From assembly GCA_963691885.1 (NCBI GenBank), contig OY829843.1:3348001-3412000 (forward strand): DNA of 64,000 bases, read 5' to 3'. Shown one piece after another: positions 8,762-17,313 of this stretch. Positions within the stretch are counted from its first letter, which is position 1. Each line of letters opens with the position of its first letter. The notes under the pieces were generated by a model. That model was not told the DNA's origin and did no database searches. It saw nothing but the letters and a program-made list of their open reading frames with translations. This stretch comes from G963691885 sp963691885. GTDB taxonomy: Bacteria; Pseudomonadota; Alphaproteobacteria; UBA8366; Aestuariispiraceae. The translations under genes were made by a program, and so were the position numbers.

Positions 8762-9387
8762 CGGGTTCTGAGTGGGATATCGAAGAAGTGCCTATCGGCA
8801 TCAACTTGTCTGTGACACCCAAGTTCCTGAAAGACGGAAACATACTTTTCAGCGTTTCTGCTCGGCGGGAGTTCATCGAAAATCGCGCCGCAGAGGCCAA
8901 TTTCAATAACTTTACGCAAACCTCGAAAACTAAAGTTAGCGCAAATGCTGTTATGCAGTTTGGCCAAACACTTGTATTAAGTGGTCTAAGCGAAAAGGAG
9001 ACGGAAGAACTGAAGGATGGCGTGCCGATCCTTCAAGATATTCCCGGGATCCAGTACTTTTTTTCCAACGAAACCACGCTGGATTTTACGAAGTCAGTGT
9101 TGATCCTACTTACGCCCAGAAAGCCGCAATACACCTTTGCCGATGGCACACCAGTTATCGAAGACGGACAACCTGAAGCACGAGACTCTATATGGTTGGA
9201 TCAGTTGTCAGAACGCACCGATTGGAAATTCACTCCTGAACCGAATTTATCAGCAGTGATGTATCACTTGAAAGACTCGAGGTTTTTCCGTGAATTTCGA
9301 AGCGGTGACGTTGCTTTGGAAAGTTGGGAAGATGTGGATAGCCTGTCTACTCGTATTAAGCGGGTGCTCGAGTTTATTTATTATTAG
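8762..9387 (+). pseudogene. C-terminal fragment of a type II/III-type secretin
   Basis: An open frame continues directly out of the insertion-sequence end. It encodes the C-terminal half of a secretin: a VPIGINLSVTPKF beta segment, the conserved QTLVLSGLSEKE and VPILQDIPGIQYFF motifs of the secretin pore domain, then a charged C-terminal extension of about 90 residues. Secretins form outer-membrane channels of type II or III secretion systems and of pili. The N-terminal signal peptide and N-domains are missing, cut away at the IS junction. No other secretion or pilus gene is present in the window, so this is a displaced fragment. Confidence 0.8.
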
Positions 9388-9872
9388 TAAAGGCGGTGCC
9401 AATAGCACTAACTCTGTTTTTACGATTAAAACACTGTCTGCTTGGGGTCAAATGCAGGCTTCATGATGCAGCGGATTGATTGTCCGCTCGGCGCATCCTG
9501 ACGGACGCTCATGTCGATGATTATTCCCTGTCGGTTGGCGCAAAAACCACCCAAAAACTCATTTGGATTTCCCTGTTACAGAGACTGGGGAAATTCCTTA
9601 TCAAGTCCGCAAGATCATTAGCCAAACAGCCTTGATCCATTGCCCGGCCGACGAACGGTCCGAAAAACCTCCTGTTCTTCCCTTTTCGTTAGGGAGCTCC
9701 ACTAGAGACTGGTTCACGTTTGACTGCGATCATCACCGTCCCATCAAATAACCTTGCGAGAGGGGTCTTAATAATCAACCATCTGTATCGACCTATAGAT
9801 GGTTCGATACAAATTCGTCTTGGTTCACCATTTTTAGTAAACCAACGTGAATTGGTTGTGTGTGCCGGTCAT
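9388..9872. other. Intergenic region, no gene seen
   Basis: About 485 bases downstream of the secretin fragment. No protein-like open frame or RNA gene is apparent. It looks like degraded sequence inside the rearranged region. Confidence 0.4.
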
Positions 9873-10350
9873 CTAGTCAGGCGCTTGTCCTGTACCAATA
9901 GGATCGATGAGTAGACCATTCACATCATATTCATAGCGCGCAGTGTTAAAATGTATCGAGTTGGCAACGACGATACGACCGAAATCCATATCGATAATTA
10001 TAGCCTGGCCACCGTCCCCCCCTACCAAAGACTGTTTGGTCACGCAGTCTCGGATATTCAAGATGGAATTGACCCCCATAGGAATAAGTTCGATTAAATT
10101 TCGGTTCATCCGCCCCTCGCGGACCCTTGGCATGCCTGTTTGCGTAGATCTGCTTTAGGTATTGGCCGACGCAGGTATCGTTTTTCCAATCTCTAAGCAT
10201 GGCACGGGTTTAATCGAAAGCTTTCGAGCCTATCGCGCACATGTTACGTCGACTAAATCCAGTACGCGACGCAATCGGGTCTTGAGATGCTTGTACTGCT
10301 GGTTCTTCTGCGAACGACCGGTTAGGCAGTACAATTAGTTGCGTTCTTTG
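9873..10350 (-). pseudogene. Decayed serine hydrolase (beta-lactamase-like) C-terminus
   Basis: Read leftward, two frames together give a plausible C-terminal part of a penicillin-binding-protein/beta-lactamase-type serine hydrolase: SRRNMCAIGSKAFD, a stop, then MLRDWKNDTCVGQYLKQIYA (about 10200), and after a frameshift near 10130 MNRNLIELIPMGVNSI and LVGGDGGQAIIIDMDFGRIV, ending at 9873. The GGDGGQ segment resembles the last strands of that fold. At least one in-frame stop and one frameshift interrupt it, and the catalytic SxxK region is absent. The family identification is tentative. Confidence 0.45.
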
Positions 10351-10359
10351 ATATGATAC

Positions 10360-11655
10360 TCAAGCAATGGGGTTGTAATGGGACCCGGTATTTAGCTCTG
10401 CGACAGACGGTCGTCCTGGTATTGAAAGCGTGGGGTTATTCTTGTGCCTACGTGAGACAATCTCCCCTTTTGAAACGACGCAAAGGCGTTCAGGACGACG
10501 GCGGAGCGCCTCTAACGGAGACTTTGCATTCAAAATAACGAGCGATGCCGTTTTGCCGACTTCGAGGCCGTAGTCGTCCAAATTCATTATTCTGGCATTA
10601 TCGGTTGTGACCATATCAAAACAACGCGCCATTTCTGCTGGGCTTGTCATCTGAGCAACGTGAAGGCCCATGAAGGCAACATCCAGCATGTCGCCTGTTC
10701 CCAATGAATACCAGGGGTCCATGACACAGTCTTGACCAAATCCAACCGTTATTCCATGGCCCTGCATCTCCCTAACACGCGTCATCCCGCGTCGCTTCGG
10801 ATAGGTATCGCTTCGACCTTGCAGCATAATATTGATGAGCGGGTTCGCAATGGCGTTGACACCTGATTCTGCCATCAACGGCAGCAACTTCGAGACATAG
10901 TAGTTGTCCATGGAATGCATCGAAGTCAGATGCGACCCTGTCACACGCCCATGAAGCCCTAATCGATTCGTTTCTGAGGACAGCGTTTCAATGTGCCGGC
11001 TCATTGGGTCATCTGATTCATCGCAGTGCATGTCAACCATCAATCCGCGTTGAGCCGCAATCTCACACAGTTCCTTTACCGACCTCTCACCATCATCCAT
11101 TGTTCTTTCAAAATGCGGAATACCACCGATGACGTCTAGCCCCATATCTAGGGCTTTAAGCATGTTGGTTTTTCCGCTCTGAGACCGGTAGAACCCGTCT
11201 TGCGGAAACGCGACCAATTGAAGGTCAATGTACCCCTTGACCTTGGATCGAACCTCCAGCAACGCCTCTACACCAGTGAAATTATCGTCACAAATGTCGA
11301 CATGAGAGCGTATTGCCAGAAGACCCTGAGCTACCGCCCAATCGCAGTAGGTCAGGGCACGATCAACTAAGTCTTCAACTTGGCAGGTTTTCTTCAGCTC
11401 ACCCCAGAGTGAGATACCTTCAAGCAAGGTTCCCGAAGCGTTTATGCGAGGAATCCCGTATGACAGCGTGGCGTCCATGTGGAAATGAGGGTCCACAAAA
11501 GGCGGGCTCACCAGATTTCCGTCCGCATCAATGACCTCTCCAGATACAACGGGTTCATGCAGAAGCTCGATAGCGGCAAACTTACCATCCTTTATGCCAA
11601 TATCAGTTCGTGTTCCGTCCTTCAGTACCCCGCCCTTCAAAACGATATCAAACAT
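10360..11655 (-). CDS. Cytosine deaminase-type amidohydrolase
   Basis: 431 residues from ATG 11655, preceded by GAGGCGG; a start six codons earlier is possible. Metal ligands of the cytosine deaminase/atrazine hydrolase group are visible: DPHFHMD near residues 55-60, HCDESDD around 220, GSHLTSMHSM around 250 and GQDCVMDPW near 315. These enzymes deaminate or hydrolyse pyrimidines, triazines or N-substituted rings using iron or zinc. The C-terminus carries the usual small beta domain (VGKTASLVILNAKSPLEAL). It is separated from the iron-type alcohol dehydrogenase on the same strand by more than 600 bases, so it is probably a separate unit. Substrate not predictable. Confidence 0.85.
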   Translation of the reverse strand: MFDIVLKGGVLKDGTRTDIGIKDGKFAAIELLHEPVVSGEVIDADGNLVSPPFVDPHFHMDATLSYGIPRINASGTLLEGISLWGELKKTCQVEDLVDRALTYCDWAVAQGLLAIRSHVDICDDNFTGVEALLEVRSKVKGYIDLQLVAFPQDGFYRSQSGKTNMLKALDMGLDVIGGIPHFERTMDDGERSVKELCEIAAQRGLMVDMHCDESDDPMSRHIETLSSETNRLGLHGRVTGSHLTSMHSMDNYYVSKLLPLMAESGVNAIANPLINIMLQGRSDTYPKRRGMTRVREMQGHGITVGFGQDCVMDPWYSLGTGDMLDVAFMGLHVAQMTSPAEMARCFDMVTTDNARIMNLDDYGLEVGKTASLVILNAKSPLEALRRRPERLCVVSKGEIVSRRHKNNPTLSIPGRPSVAELNTGSHYNPIA

Positions 11656-12034
11656 CTGTCCGCCTCTTCGCAATCAATGAAATGAGTCAGGTTGCCATCG
11701 CATAGGCGCATCATGGTTTGGGTTTCACTGCGATGCCTTTGCAGTAGTTTAAATGGGATGAGAGCATTTGATCTATTCTAAATGACGCGTTTTCCAGAAC
11801 CTCTCCAACACCGGGTTCGGCAATCAATGACTTAGGTTCTATATCATCTTGCGTTTAGTCAAACGCAGGATGATCTAAACTCAATAGTTAGAGTGACTTA
11901 CCTTCACATAGGCGATTCCGACCGAGTGAAGATGAGTTGCTTTAGGCCCAATTCAGGATCTCCACAAAGACTGCGTTTAAGAAAAGAGCAACCCTAATGG
12001 TTGATTGGCGTGAAAGATCACTTACGTGGTACAC
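11656..12034. other. Intergenic region, no gene seen
   Basis: About 380 AT-rich bases upstream of the leftward amidohydrolase, presumably holding its promoter. I see no operator or RNA structure that I can support. Confidence 0.4.
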
Positions 12035-12247
12035 ATGCGCGAATTCAACCCGTCTAACATCCCAGCGATTGTCAACGCCATCGAACAGGTCCTTGGGCTT
12101 GGTCACCCAATAGCAAGAACAGTTCATGCTGCAGCACACGATCCCGAACTGGTACGTGAGGCGTGGCATGCGATCGATTCTTTGCCTACTGAACATCGGA
12201 GAGCGATTGCAGGCCTCCTAGCCAGCACTCTGATGCCGGGCCTGTGA
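12035..12247 (+). CDS. Small hypothetical protein (70 residues), doubtful
   Basis: The open frame from ATG 12035 gives a helical, protein-like sequence (NPSNIPAIVNAIEQVLGLGH and EAWHAIDSLPTEHRRAIAGL) ending 24 bases before the stop codon of the convergent alcohol dehydrogenase. The upstream Shine-Dalgarno is weak. I do not recognise a family. It could be a genuine small gene, a C-terminal fragment of a larger lost gene, or chance. Confidence 0.35.
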   Translation: MREFNPSNIPAIVNAIEQVLGLGHPIARTVHAAAHDPELVREAWHAIDSLPTEHRRAIAGLLASTLMPGL

Positions 12248-12271
12248 CTACATCTTTGACTAGATAGATAT

Positions 12272-13453
12272 TTACGCCGCCGTCAACAATTCCAGACAAA
12301 GACGTTCAATTTCCTCCTGTTCAAAGTCTCGGCAGGTCACCTCAAACATTGGCTGGTTTTCGGGTTTGGCACAGGCAGCAGCCAATCGCGCAACGTCACC
12401 GCTGTTCAAACCGTCGTTAGCCAAACTAATCTCCAAACCGACTTCCCGCAAAAACGCGTCATACTCGTCCGACAGACTGGCTGATAGGTTTGCATCGCTT
12501 CGTCCTTGACGCGCTATCCCAAAGGCCTCGGCCACCAATGCATGTCGTTCAGCCGCTGCCTCTGCATTCCCGGACAAAGCGACACGAAGAGAGAGCGCAA
12601 CTGCGCGACCATGATGAATGTGTCCAACCGTTCCCAATGCGTGACCTAGGCCATGTGCCACGGCGCAACCGTTGACGGCAATCGCCGCGCCGGCAAGGCA
12701 AGCTGCAATCTGGACGTGCCCACGAGCCTCCAAATCACTGCCATCTGCAACGGCGCGAGGTAACCAGCGTCTGATGAGGCCGATCGCTCGCATCGCGGGG
12801 GCATCGTTCAAAGGATGTGCCTTGCGATTGGTCATCGATTCAATAGCGTGTACGAGCGCATCGACGCCAGTAGCAGCGGTGAGAGAGGCAGTTAAACTGA
12901 GTGTGATCTCTGGATCTAGAATAGCCAATCGCGGAAATAGCTCAGGTCCCCAAGCCCAAACCTTGGCGCCGTTGGCAAGTGAGAAGACTGAGACCGCAGT
13001 CATCTCAGCGCCAGTGCCGGATGTGGTAGGAATCGCGATTACGGGTAGCCCGTTTCCCGGAAATGGTTTGGTAGCAAGTGCATAGTCCGCAGCCCTGCCG
13101 TCCGCGTTGCTGATCGCTGCCGCTAGCTTGCCGACGTCCATAGCTGATCCGCCGCCAAGTGCTATTACAGCACTTGCGTCAAATTTCCTCGCGGCTTCAA
13201 CACAGCTATCTATATGCTCTTCGCGCGGATCGCTGGCCACATCACTGAAAAGGGAGACTTTATGACTCGATGATACAAGGTACTCAATCAACCGCTCGGC
13301 CAATCCTGTGCCAACTGCAAAAGGGTCAGAAACAAGTAGAAAGCGCTGTTCGGGGCCAAGCGTCTCTGTCGCAAGTCTGCCTATATCGTTTAGGCGTTTC
13401 ATACCAAAAGCGACAGGCACAGCCACGGGTAAGTCATAAGATCGCATTACCAT
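12272..13453 (-). CDS. Iron-containing alcohol dehydrogenase
   Basis: 393 residues, the usual length for the Fe-ADH family of NAD-dependent dehydrogenases. The nucleotide-binding GGGSAMDVGKLAA lies near residue 100 and PTTSGTGAEMT near 145. Metal ligands are visible in TGVDALVHAIES (D and H near 200) and in the histidine-rich NGCAVAHGLGHALG and GHIHHG segment near 265-285. Such enzymes reduce aldehydes such as lactaldehyde or succinate semialdehyde, or oxidise the matching alcohols. It lies 143 bases downstream of the class II aldolase on the same strand; aldolase plus dehydrogenase would fit handling of a lactaldehyde-like product, but that is inference. Confidence 0.9.
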   Translation of the reverse strand: MVMRSYDLPVAVPVAFGMKRLNDIGRLATETLGPEQRFLLVSDPFAVGTGLAERLIEYLVSSSHKVSLFSDVASDPREEHIDSCVEAARKFDASAVIALGGGSAMDVGKLAAAISNADGRAADYALATKPFPGNGLPVIAIPTTSGTGAEMTAVSVFSLANGAKVWAWGPELFPRLAILDPEITLSLTASLTAATGVDALVHAIESMTNRKAHPLNDAPAMRAIGLIRRWLPRAVADGSDLEARGHVQIAACLAGAAIAVNGCAVAHGLGHALGTVGHIHHGRAVALSLRVALSGNAEAAAERHALVAEAFGIARQGRSDANLSASLSDEYDAFLREVGLEISLANDGLNSGDVARLAAACAKPENQPMFEVTCRDFEQEEIERLCLELLTAA

Positions 13454-13596
13454 TATCCTTGTCTTTACTCAGTCTAAAGTAGTCGGTTAGCAGTCTCTCA
13501 CGACTTTCGCCTTCAAAACCATTGTCCCTGATGCGATGAGCGTAATACTAGTTCCTACTACGAATCAAAGTAGCAACAACTAAGGCGCTGTGCGGA

Positions 13597-14271
13597 CTAG
13601 CTTTTCTCCTCAGACAGGAAGGCTTTGCCGGTGCCGTACCCCTGGTTAAATCGCGTCAGTGCTTCATCCATTTGCTGATCGTCTAAAAGGACGGCACCTC
13701 CGGCGACCATTGTACGCCAATAGACGTCGCACAGTGTTTCCACTTCCAAAGCCATGGACAACGCCTGTTTGAGGGATCCGCCAACCGCGATCTGACCATG
13801 ATTGGCCAGCAGACAGGCCTTGCGGCCCTCCAATGCTTTTACGGCCAGATCAGACAATTCCTGAGTGCCGAACGTTTCATAGGGCGCGCAGCGGATGCTC
13901 TTCCCACCCGTCACACCGATCATATAGTGGATTGGCGGCACGTCCTTTTGCAGACAGGCAATAGTCATCACTGCCTTACCATGGGTATGCACGATCGCTT
14001 CGACTTCCGGTCTTGCAACCAAGATATCTTCATGGAACCGCCATTCGCTTGACGGTTTGCGCAAACCATTGGGGCTCTCATAACCCCCGCCAATTCGCTT
14101 GAAAACTACGTCCTCAGGCTGGATGTTTTCGTAGGCCATTCCAGACGGTGTAATCAGATACCCTGTGTCCAGCCGCACCGCTGCATTGCCAGATGTGCCT
14201 TGGTTGATCCCCAACTCGTTCATGTTGAGAACTGTGCGGATCAGGTCGTTTCTGAGATCAAGGTCTTCCAT
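13597..14271 (-). CDS. Class II aldolase/adducin family protein
   Basis: 224 residues, the typical length of fuculose-phosphate aldolase-like enzymes. Near the N-terminus NQGTSGNAAVRL and TPSGMAYENI match the phosphate-binding region; EWRFHEDI supplies the catalytic glutamate, IVHTHGKAVM the HxH zinc ligands (near residues 95-97) and LLANHGQIAVG the third histidine. Family members cleave sugar phosphates or related hydroxy acids with a divalent metal, usually zinc. The start lies only six bases after the RibD-like stop, so it is cotranscribed with hisI and the ribD-like gene. The link to riboflavin or histidine pathways is not obvious; shared zinc dependence may be the common theme. Confidence 0.9.
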   Translation of the reverse strand: MEDLDLRNDLIRTVLNMNELGINQGTSGNAAVRLDTGYLITPSGMAYENIQPEDVVFKRIGGGYESPNGLRKPSSEWRFHEDILVARPEVEAIVHTHGKAVMTIACLQKDVPPIHYMIGVTGGKSIRCAPYETFGTQELSDLAVKALEGRKACLLANHGQIAVGGSLKQALSMALEVETLCDVYWRTMVAGGAVLLDDQQMDEALTRFNQGYGTGKAFLSEEKS

Positions 14272-14277
14272 GCGACA

Positions 14278-15015
14278 TCAAGCGTTGTGCTGCGGTCTGG
14301 GTTCATTTTCGATAATGGCTTGCGAGAGAGTGTCATTTGCCGCCGAAAGCACATTCCGCATCGGATCCAAGCTGGAGACAGCAACAGATGTGAGGCCGAA
14401 CACGCCCATCCGATGGAGTAGTCGATGCACAGGCACTCTTGAGATTTCGATTGTTCCCGAACGCGCAGATAGGCGGGGGCCGCGCAGCGAAGACAGGAGA
14501 AGTGCGTCAACACCTGCCGGTATCTCTTCAGGCGCTTGGTCTATGACGATCAGCTCCGGCACACCGTAACGCACGCGATGGAAGAAACCTGACATCAACT
14601 GTTCCGCCGCGCCCGCTCCGAGGCCAACCAGCACATCCACACCGGCGTTCCGCAGCTTGGCGAAGCCGCCACCATTCACCCGTGGATCGGGATCCTGAAT
14701 TGCACAAACCACACGGGAAACACCAGCGTCGACGATTGCATCCGCGCAAGGTGGTGTTTTGCCCCAATGGCAGCAGGGCTCCAGCGTCACGTAAAGCGTC
14801 GCACCGTCGGCCGCGGCGCCGGCCTGATCCAGCGCCTTGCGCTCTGCATGGGGCCGCCCACCGGAATGCGTTGCGGCCTCAGCGACGGCGACACCGTCCT
14901 TTACGATCACGCACCCAACCGGTGGGTTTGGCCAGACAAGGCCGCGCATCCTGTCGGCAAGGCCAAGGGCGCGCTGCATCCATAAACGGTCAGAGCTGTG
15001 TCGGGTTGGGGACAT
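14278..15015 (-). CDS. RibD-like pyrimidine deaminase, reductase domain not recognisable
   Basis: 245 residues. The N-terminal 145 residues match the deaminase domain of RibD (riboflavin biosynthesis): PNPPVGCVIV, GGRPHAERKAL with the zinc histidine and catalytic Glu, and EPCCHWGKTPPC with the two zinc cysteines, all retained. Bifunctional RibD has about 360-380 residues with an NADPH-dependent reductase domain. Here only about 100 residues follow and no clear cofactor motif is seen, so the protein is probably deaminase only, or a diverged deaminase with another substrate. The gene overlaps the hisI 3' end by 26 bases and precedes the aldolase by 6, forming a tight operon downstream of the Zur-like site. 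Confidence 0.85.
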   Translation of the reverse strand: MSPTRHSSDRLWMQRALGLADRMRGLVWPNPPVGCVIVKDGVAVAEAATHSGGRPHAERKALDQAGAAADGATLYVTLEPCCHWGKTPPCADAIVDAGVSRVVCAIQDPDPRVNGGGFAKLRNAGVDVLVGLGAGAAEQLMSGFFHRVRYGVPELIVIDQAPEEIPAGVDALLLSSLRGPRLSARSGTIEISRVPVHRLLHRMGVFGLTSVAVSSLDPMRNVLSAANDTLSQAIIENEPRPQHNA

Positions 15016-15487
15016 CGCCGTAAACCGTCTCGGGGTCGAAGGTTTTTTGGTCCTCCAGGAACGTCAGAGGCTGGCCTGCATCGTCAACGACCGGGATAGC
15101 GCGATAGAAGCACGAGCGATACCCGACGTGACAAGATGCGCCACTTCCGCCGACATTGACCCGCAGCCAGATCGCATCCTGATCGTCATCGACCCGTGCC
15201 TCGACCACCTTCTGCACAAGGCCGGAGGTGGCTCCCTTACGCCAGAGGGCTTGTCGCGCGCGGCTGAAGTAGTGAACCTCGCCCGTCTCCAACGTTAGCC
15301 GCAGCGCCTCGCCATTCATGTATCCCAGCATCAACACTTCGCCCGTTTCGGAATCCGTCGTCACGCAGGGAATCAGTCCGTCGCCGCCGAACTTCGGCGC
15401 CAGTGCCAAGCCCTCTTCAACCTGCTCCACGGTCTTTCGCGCGGCAAACAGTTTGGAGGGGGCCATTCTTTCAGTATCAGGTTCCAT
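14990..15487 (-). CDS. hisI: Phosphoribosyl-AMP cyclohydrolase (HisI), probable paralogue
   Basis: 165 residues from ATG 15487, with GGAAGG ten bases upstream. HisI opens the purine ring of phosphoribosyl-AMP in histidine synthesis. Conserved features are LMLGYMNGEAL, HYFSRARQALWRKG and GASCHVGYRSCFYR with two of the three zinc cysteines. The magnesium/zinc loop, normally DCDxD, reads DDDQD, so the third zinc cysteine is replaced by Asp. No other histidine gene is nearby. In zinc-starvation regulons of other proteobacteria, extra hisI copies are induced when zinc is scarce; the altered ligand and the adjacent Zur-like palindrome suggest that role. A housekeeping hisI should exist elsewhere in the genome if this is right. 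Confidence 0.9.
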   Translation of the reverse strand: MEPDTERMAPSKLFAARKTVEQVEEGLALAPKFGGDGLIPCVTTDSETGEVLMLGYMNGEALRLTLETGEVHYFSRARQALWRKGATSGLVQKVVEARVDDDQDAIWLRVNVGGSGASCHVGYRSCFYRAIPVVDDAGQPLTFLEDQKTFDPETVYGDVPNPTQL

Positions 15488-15631
15488 CTGTTCTTAGCCT
15501 TCCAAATTGTTCAGAGGCCATCCGCCCCGTGGTTGGACCGTCTCGTACAGTCCCCAAGGCATCAATCCAGGTCGTAAGTCCTGGCGACCTGTCGCCCCGG
15601 TGGTGACGAGGGTTTTAGTGCTTGCATCGCA

Positions 15632-15659
15632 AAAATGCAACGTTATAACATAACATTTT
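15632..15659. promoter_or_regulatory. Zur-like operator in the divergent hisI/cysS promoter region
   Basis: An AT-rich imperfect palindrome, 11 of 14 base pairs symmetric, with outer arms AAAATG / CATTTT and core GTTATAAC. A 23-base alignment (15637-15659) agrees with the enterobacterial Zur consensus, as I remember it, at 18 of 22 defined positions. It is the only such site I noticed. It lies 145 bases upstream of hisI and 195 bases upstream of cysS in the 367-base divergent region, where a single repressor site could control both units. The rest of that region shows no gene. Zur is the zinc-sensing Fur-family repressor that releases DNA under zinc limitation. Confidence 0.65.
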
Positions 15660-15854
15660 GCCACGTATGACGGTGCACACAACCATGGTTCTTAAAGCCA
15701 ACCAGTCCAGAATCTCCGCAAGCTCCGATAGTCGCAACAAGTATCAGCCGGCGGAATGGGTCGCGCTGGCAGCATCCTTCTGCAGCACACGGAAACCAGG
15801 GCCGAGAAGCACGTTGCAGAGCAACAGCGACATGAACATGTGCGAGGTGCCGAG

Positions 15855-17237
15855 ATGACGATGTACCTGACCAACACCTTAAAGCGAACGAAAGAGCCGT
15901 TTACCCCGGCGAACCCTGATCACGTCACGATGTATGTCTGCGGGCCAACCGTCTACAACTTCGCGCACATCGGGAATGCCCGCCCGGCAGTCGTGTTCGA
16001 CGTTCTCTATCGCCTTTTGAAGCGGCGCTTCGGTCGGGTGGTCTATGCGCGCAACTTCACGGATGTCGACGACAAGATCAATGCCGCCGCAAAGGAAGCG
16101 GGTCAGACGATCTCAGCGATAACCGAACGCTATATCGAGGCATACCATTCCGACATGGCCGCGCTCGGGGTTTTAGCGCCTGACCTTGAACCACGCGTTA
16201 CGGAGCACATCGCCGAAATCATAGGCATGGTGGAACAGTTGATCGCGCGAGGTCATGCCTATTCGGTCGAGGGACACGTCCTTTTTCACGTGCCTTCATT
16301 TGCGGCCTATGGTGCTCTGTCTGGTCGCGACCGTGATGAGATGATCGCCGGAGCGCGGATAGAAGTGGCACCCTTCAAGAAAGATCCGGCCGACTTCGTC
16401 CTTTGGAAGCCATCGACGCCGGACCTGCCCGGCTGGGAGAGCCCGTGGGGCCGCGGTCGGCCCGGCTGGCATATCGAGTGCTCGGCCATGATTGAGCGGC
16501 GCCTGGGGCGGTCCATCGATATTCATGGCGGCGGCCAAGACCTGATCTTTCCGCACCATGAGAACGAGATCGCTCAAGGCACGTGCGCCCATGACGGAGA
16601 GCTTTACTGCCAGTACTGGGTCCACAACGGTTTCGTCACCGTCGAGGGTCGGAAAATGTCGAAGTCGCTCGGCAACGTGCTTCTTGTCCGCGACCTCCTC
16701 AACGACGCGCCGGGTGAGGCCATCCGATTCGCGCTACTGGGCGCGCATTATCGCCAACCACTTGACTGGAGCGCCGATGGGCTCTTTCAGGCGAGGCGCG
16801 GTCTTGATCGCTTGTACGGAACGCTCCGCGATCTTGGTGATGCCCCCGATGTTGCCTGTCCGCCCGGCTTGGTTGATGAGGTCTTAGCAGCTTTAGAGGA
16901 CGATCTGAATTTTCCAGCAGCAATCGCGGAACTCTTCCAGATGGCGAAGGAAGCCCGCCGGATAACGAGCGTTGGAGATCGCGCCAACTACAAGGCTGCC
17001 TTGCGTGAGGCGGGCGGATTGCTGGGCGTCCTGCAGCAGGATCCAGCCGCATGGTTCGGTCAGTCTTCAGAAGAGGACGGAGATATCGCCAAGATCCAGA
17101 AGCTATTGGAAGCGCGCCTGACCGCTCGCTCAGCGCAAGACTACAACACTGCGGATCAGATCCGTGCCGAACTCGCTGCTCTCGGAGTTGCCGTCGAGGA
17201 TCACGCCGACGGATCTGCTTGGCGAAGGACAGGGTAA
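15855..17237 (+). CDS. cysS: Cysteinyl-tRNA synthetase
   Basis: 460 residues from ATG 15855, set by GAGGT six bases upstream, not from a longer frame beginning at 15756. All class I signatures are there: CGPTVYNFAHIGNAR (HIGN variant of HIGH), GWHIECSAM, GGQDLIFPHHENE and KMSKS. The four zinc ligands that select cysteine (C of CGPTVY, C of HIECS, H and E of HHENE) are retained. It is followed 76 bases later by thrS. Both are zinc-dependent synthetases, and both appear among zinc-starvation paralogues in other bacteria. Alternatively this could be the only cysS of the genome; a genome search would decide. Confidence 0.96.
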   Translation: MTMYLTNTLKRTKEPFTPANPDHVTMYVCGPTVYNFAHIGNARPAVVFDVLYRLLKRRFGRVVYARNFTDVDDKINAAAKEAGQTISAITERYIEAYHSDMAALGVLAPDLEPRVTEHIAEIIGMVEQLIARGHAYSVEGHVLFHVPSFAAYGALSGRDRDEMIAGARIEVAPFKKDPADFVLWKPSTPDLPGWESPWGRGRPGWHIECSAMIERRLGRSIDIHGGGQDLIFPHHENEIAQGTCAHDGELYCQYWVHNGFVTVEGRKMSKSLGNVLLVRDLLNDAPGEAIRFALLGAHYRQPLDWSADGLFQARRGLDRLYGTLRDLGDAPDVACPPGLVDEVLAALEDDLNFPAAIAELFQMAKEARRITSVGDRANYKAALREAGGLLGVLQQDPAAWFGQSSEEDGDIAKIQKLLEARLTARSAQDYNTADQIRAELAALGVAVEDHADGSAWRRTG

Positions 17238-17313
17238 ATGGCGTTCTCAATAGCGCGTCCGTCAGTCCAAAGGTCAGTCTCCGTAGTTGACCATTACACC
17301 TTTAGGTAGTTTG

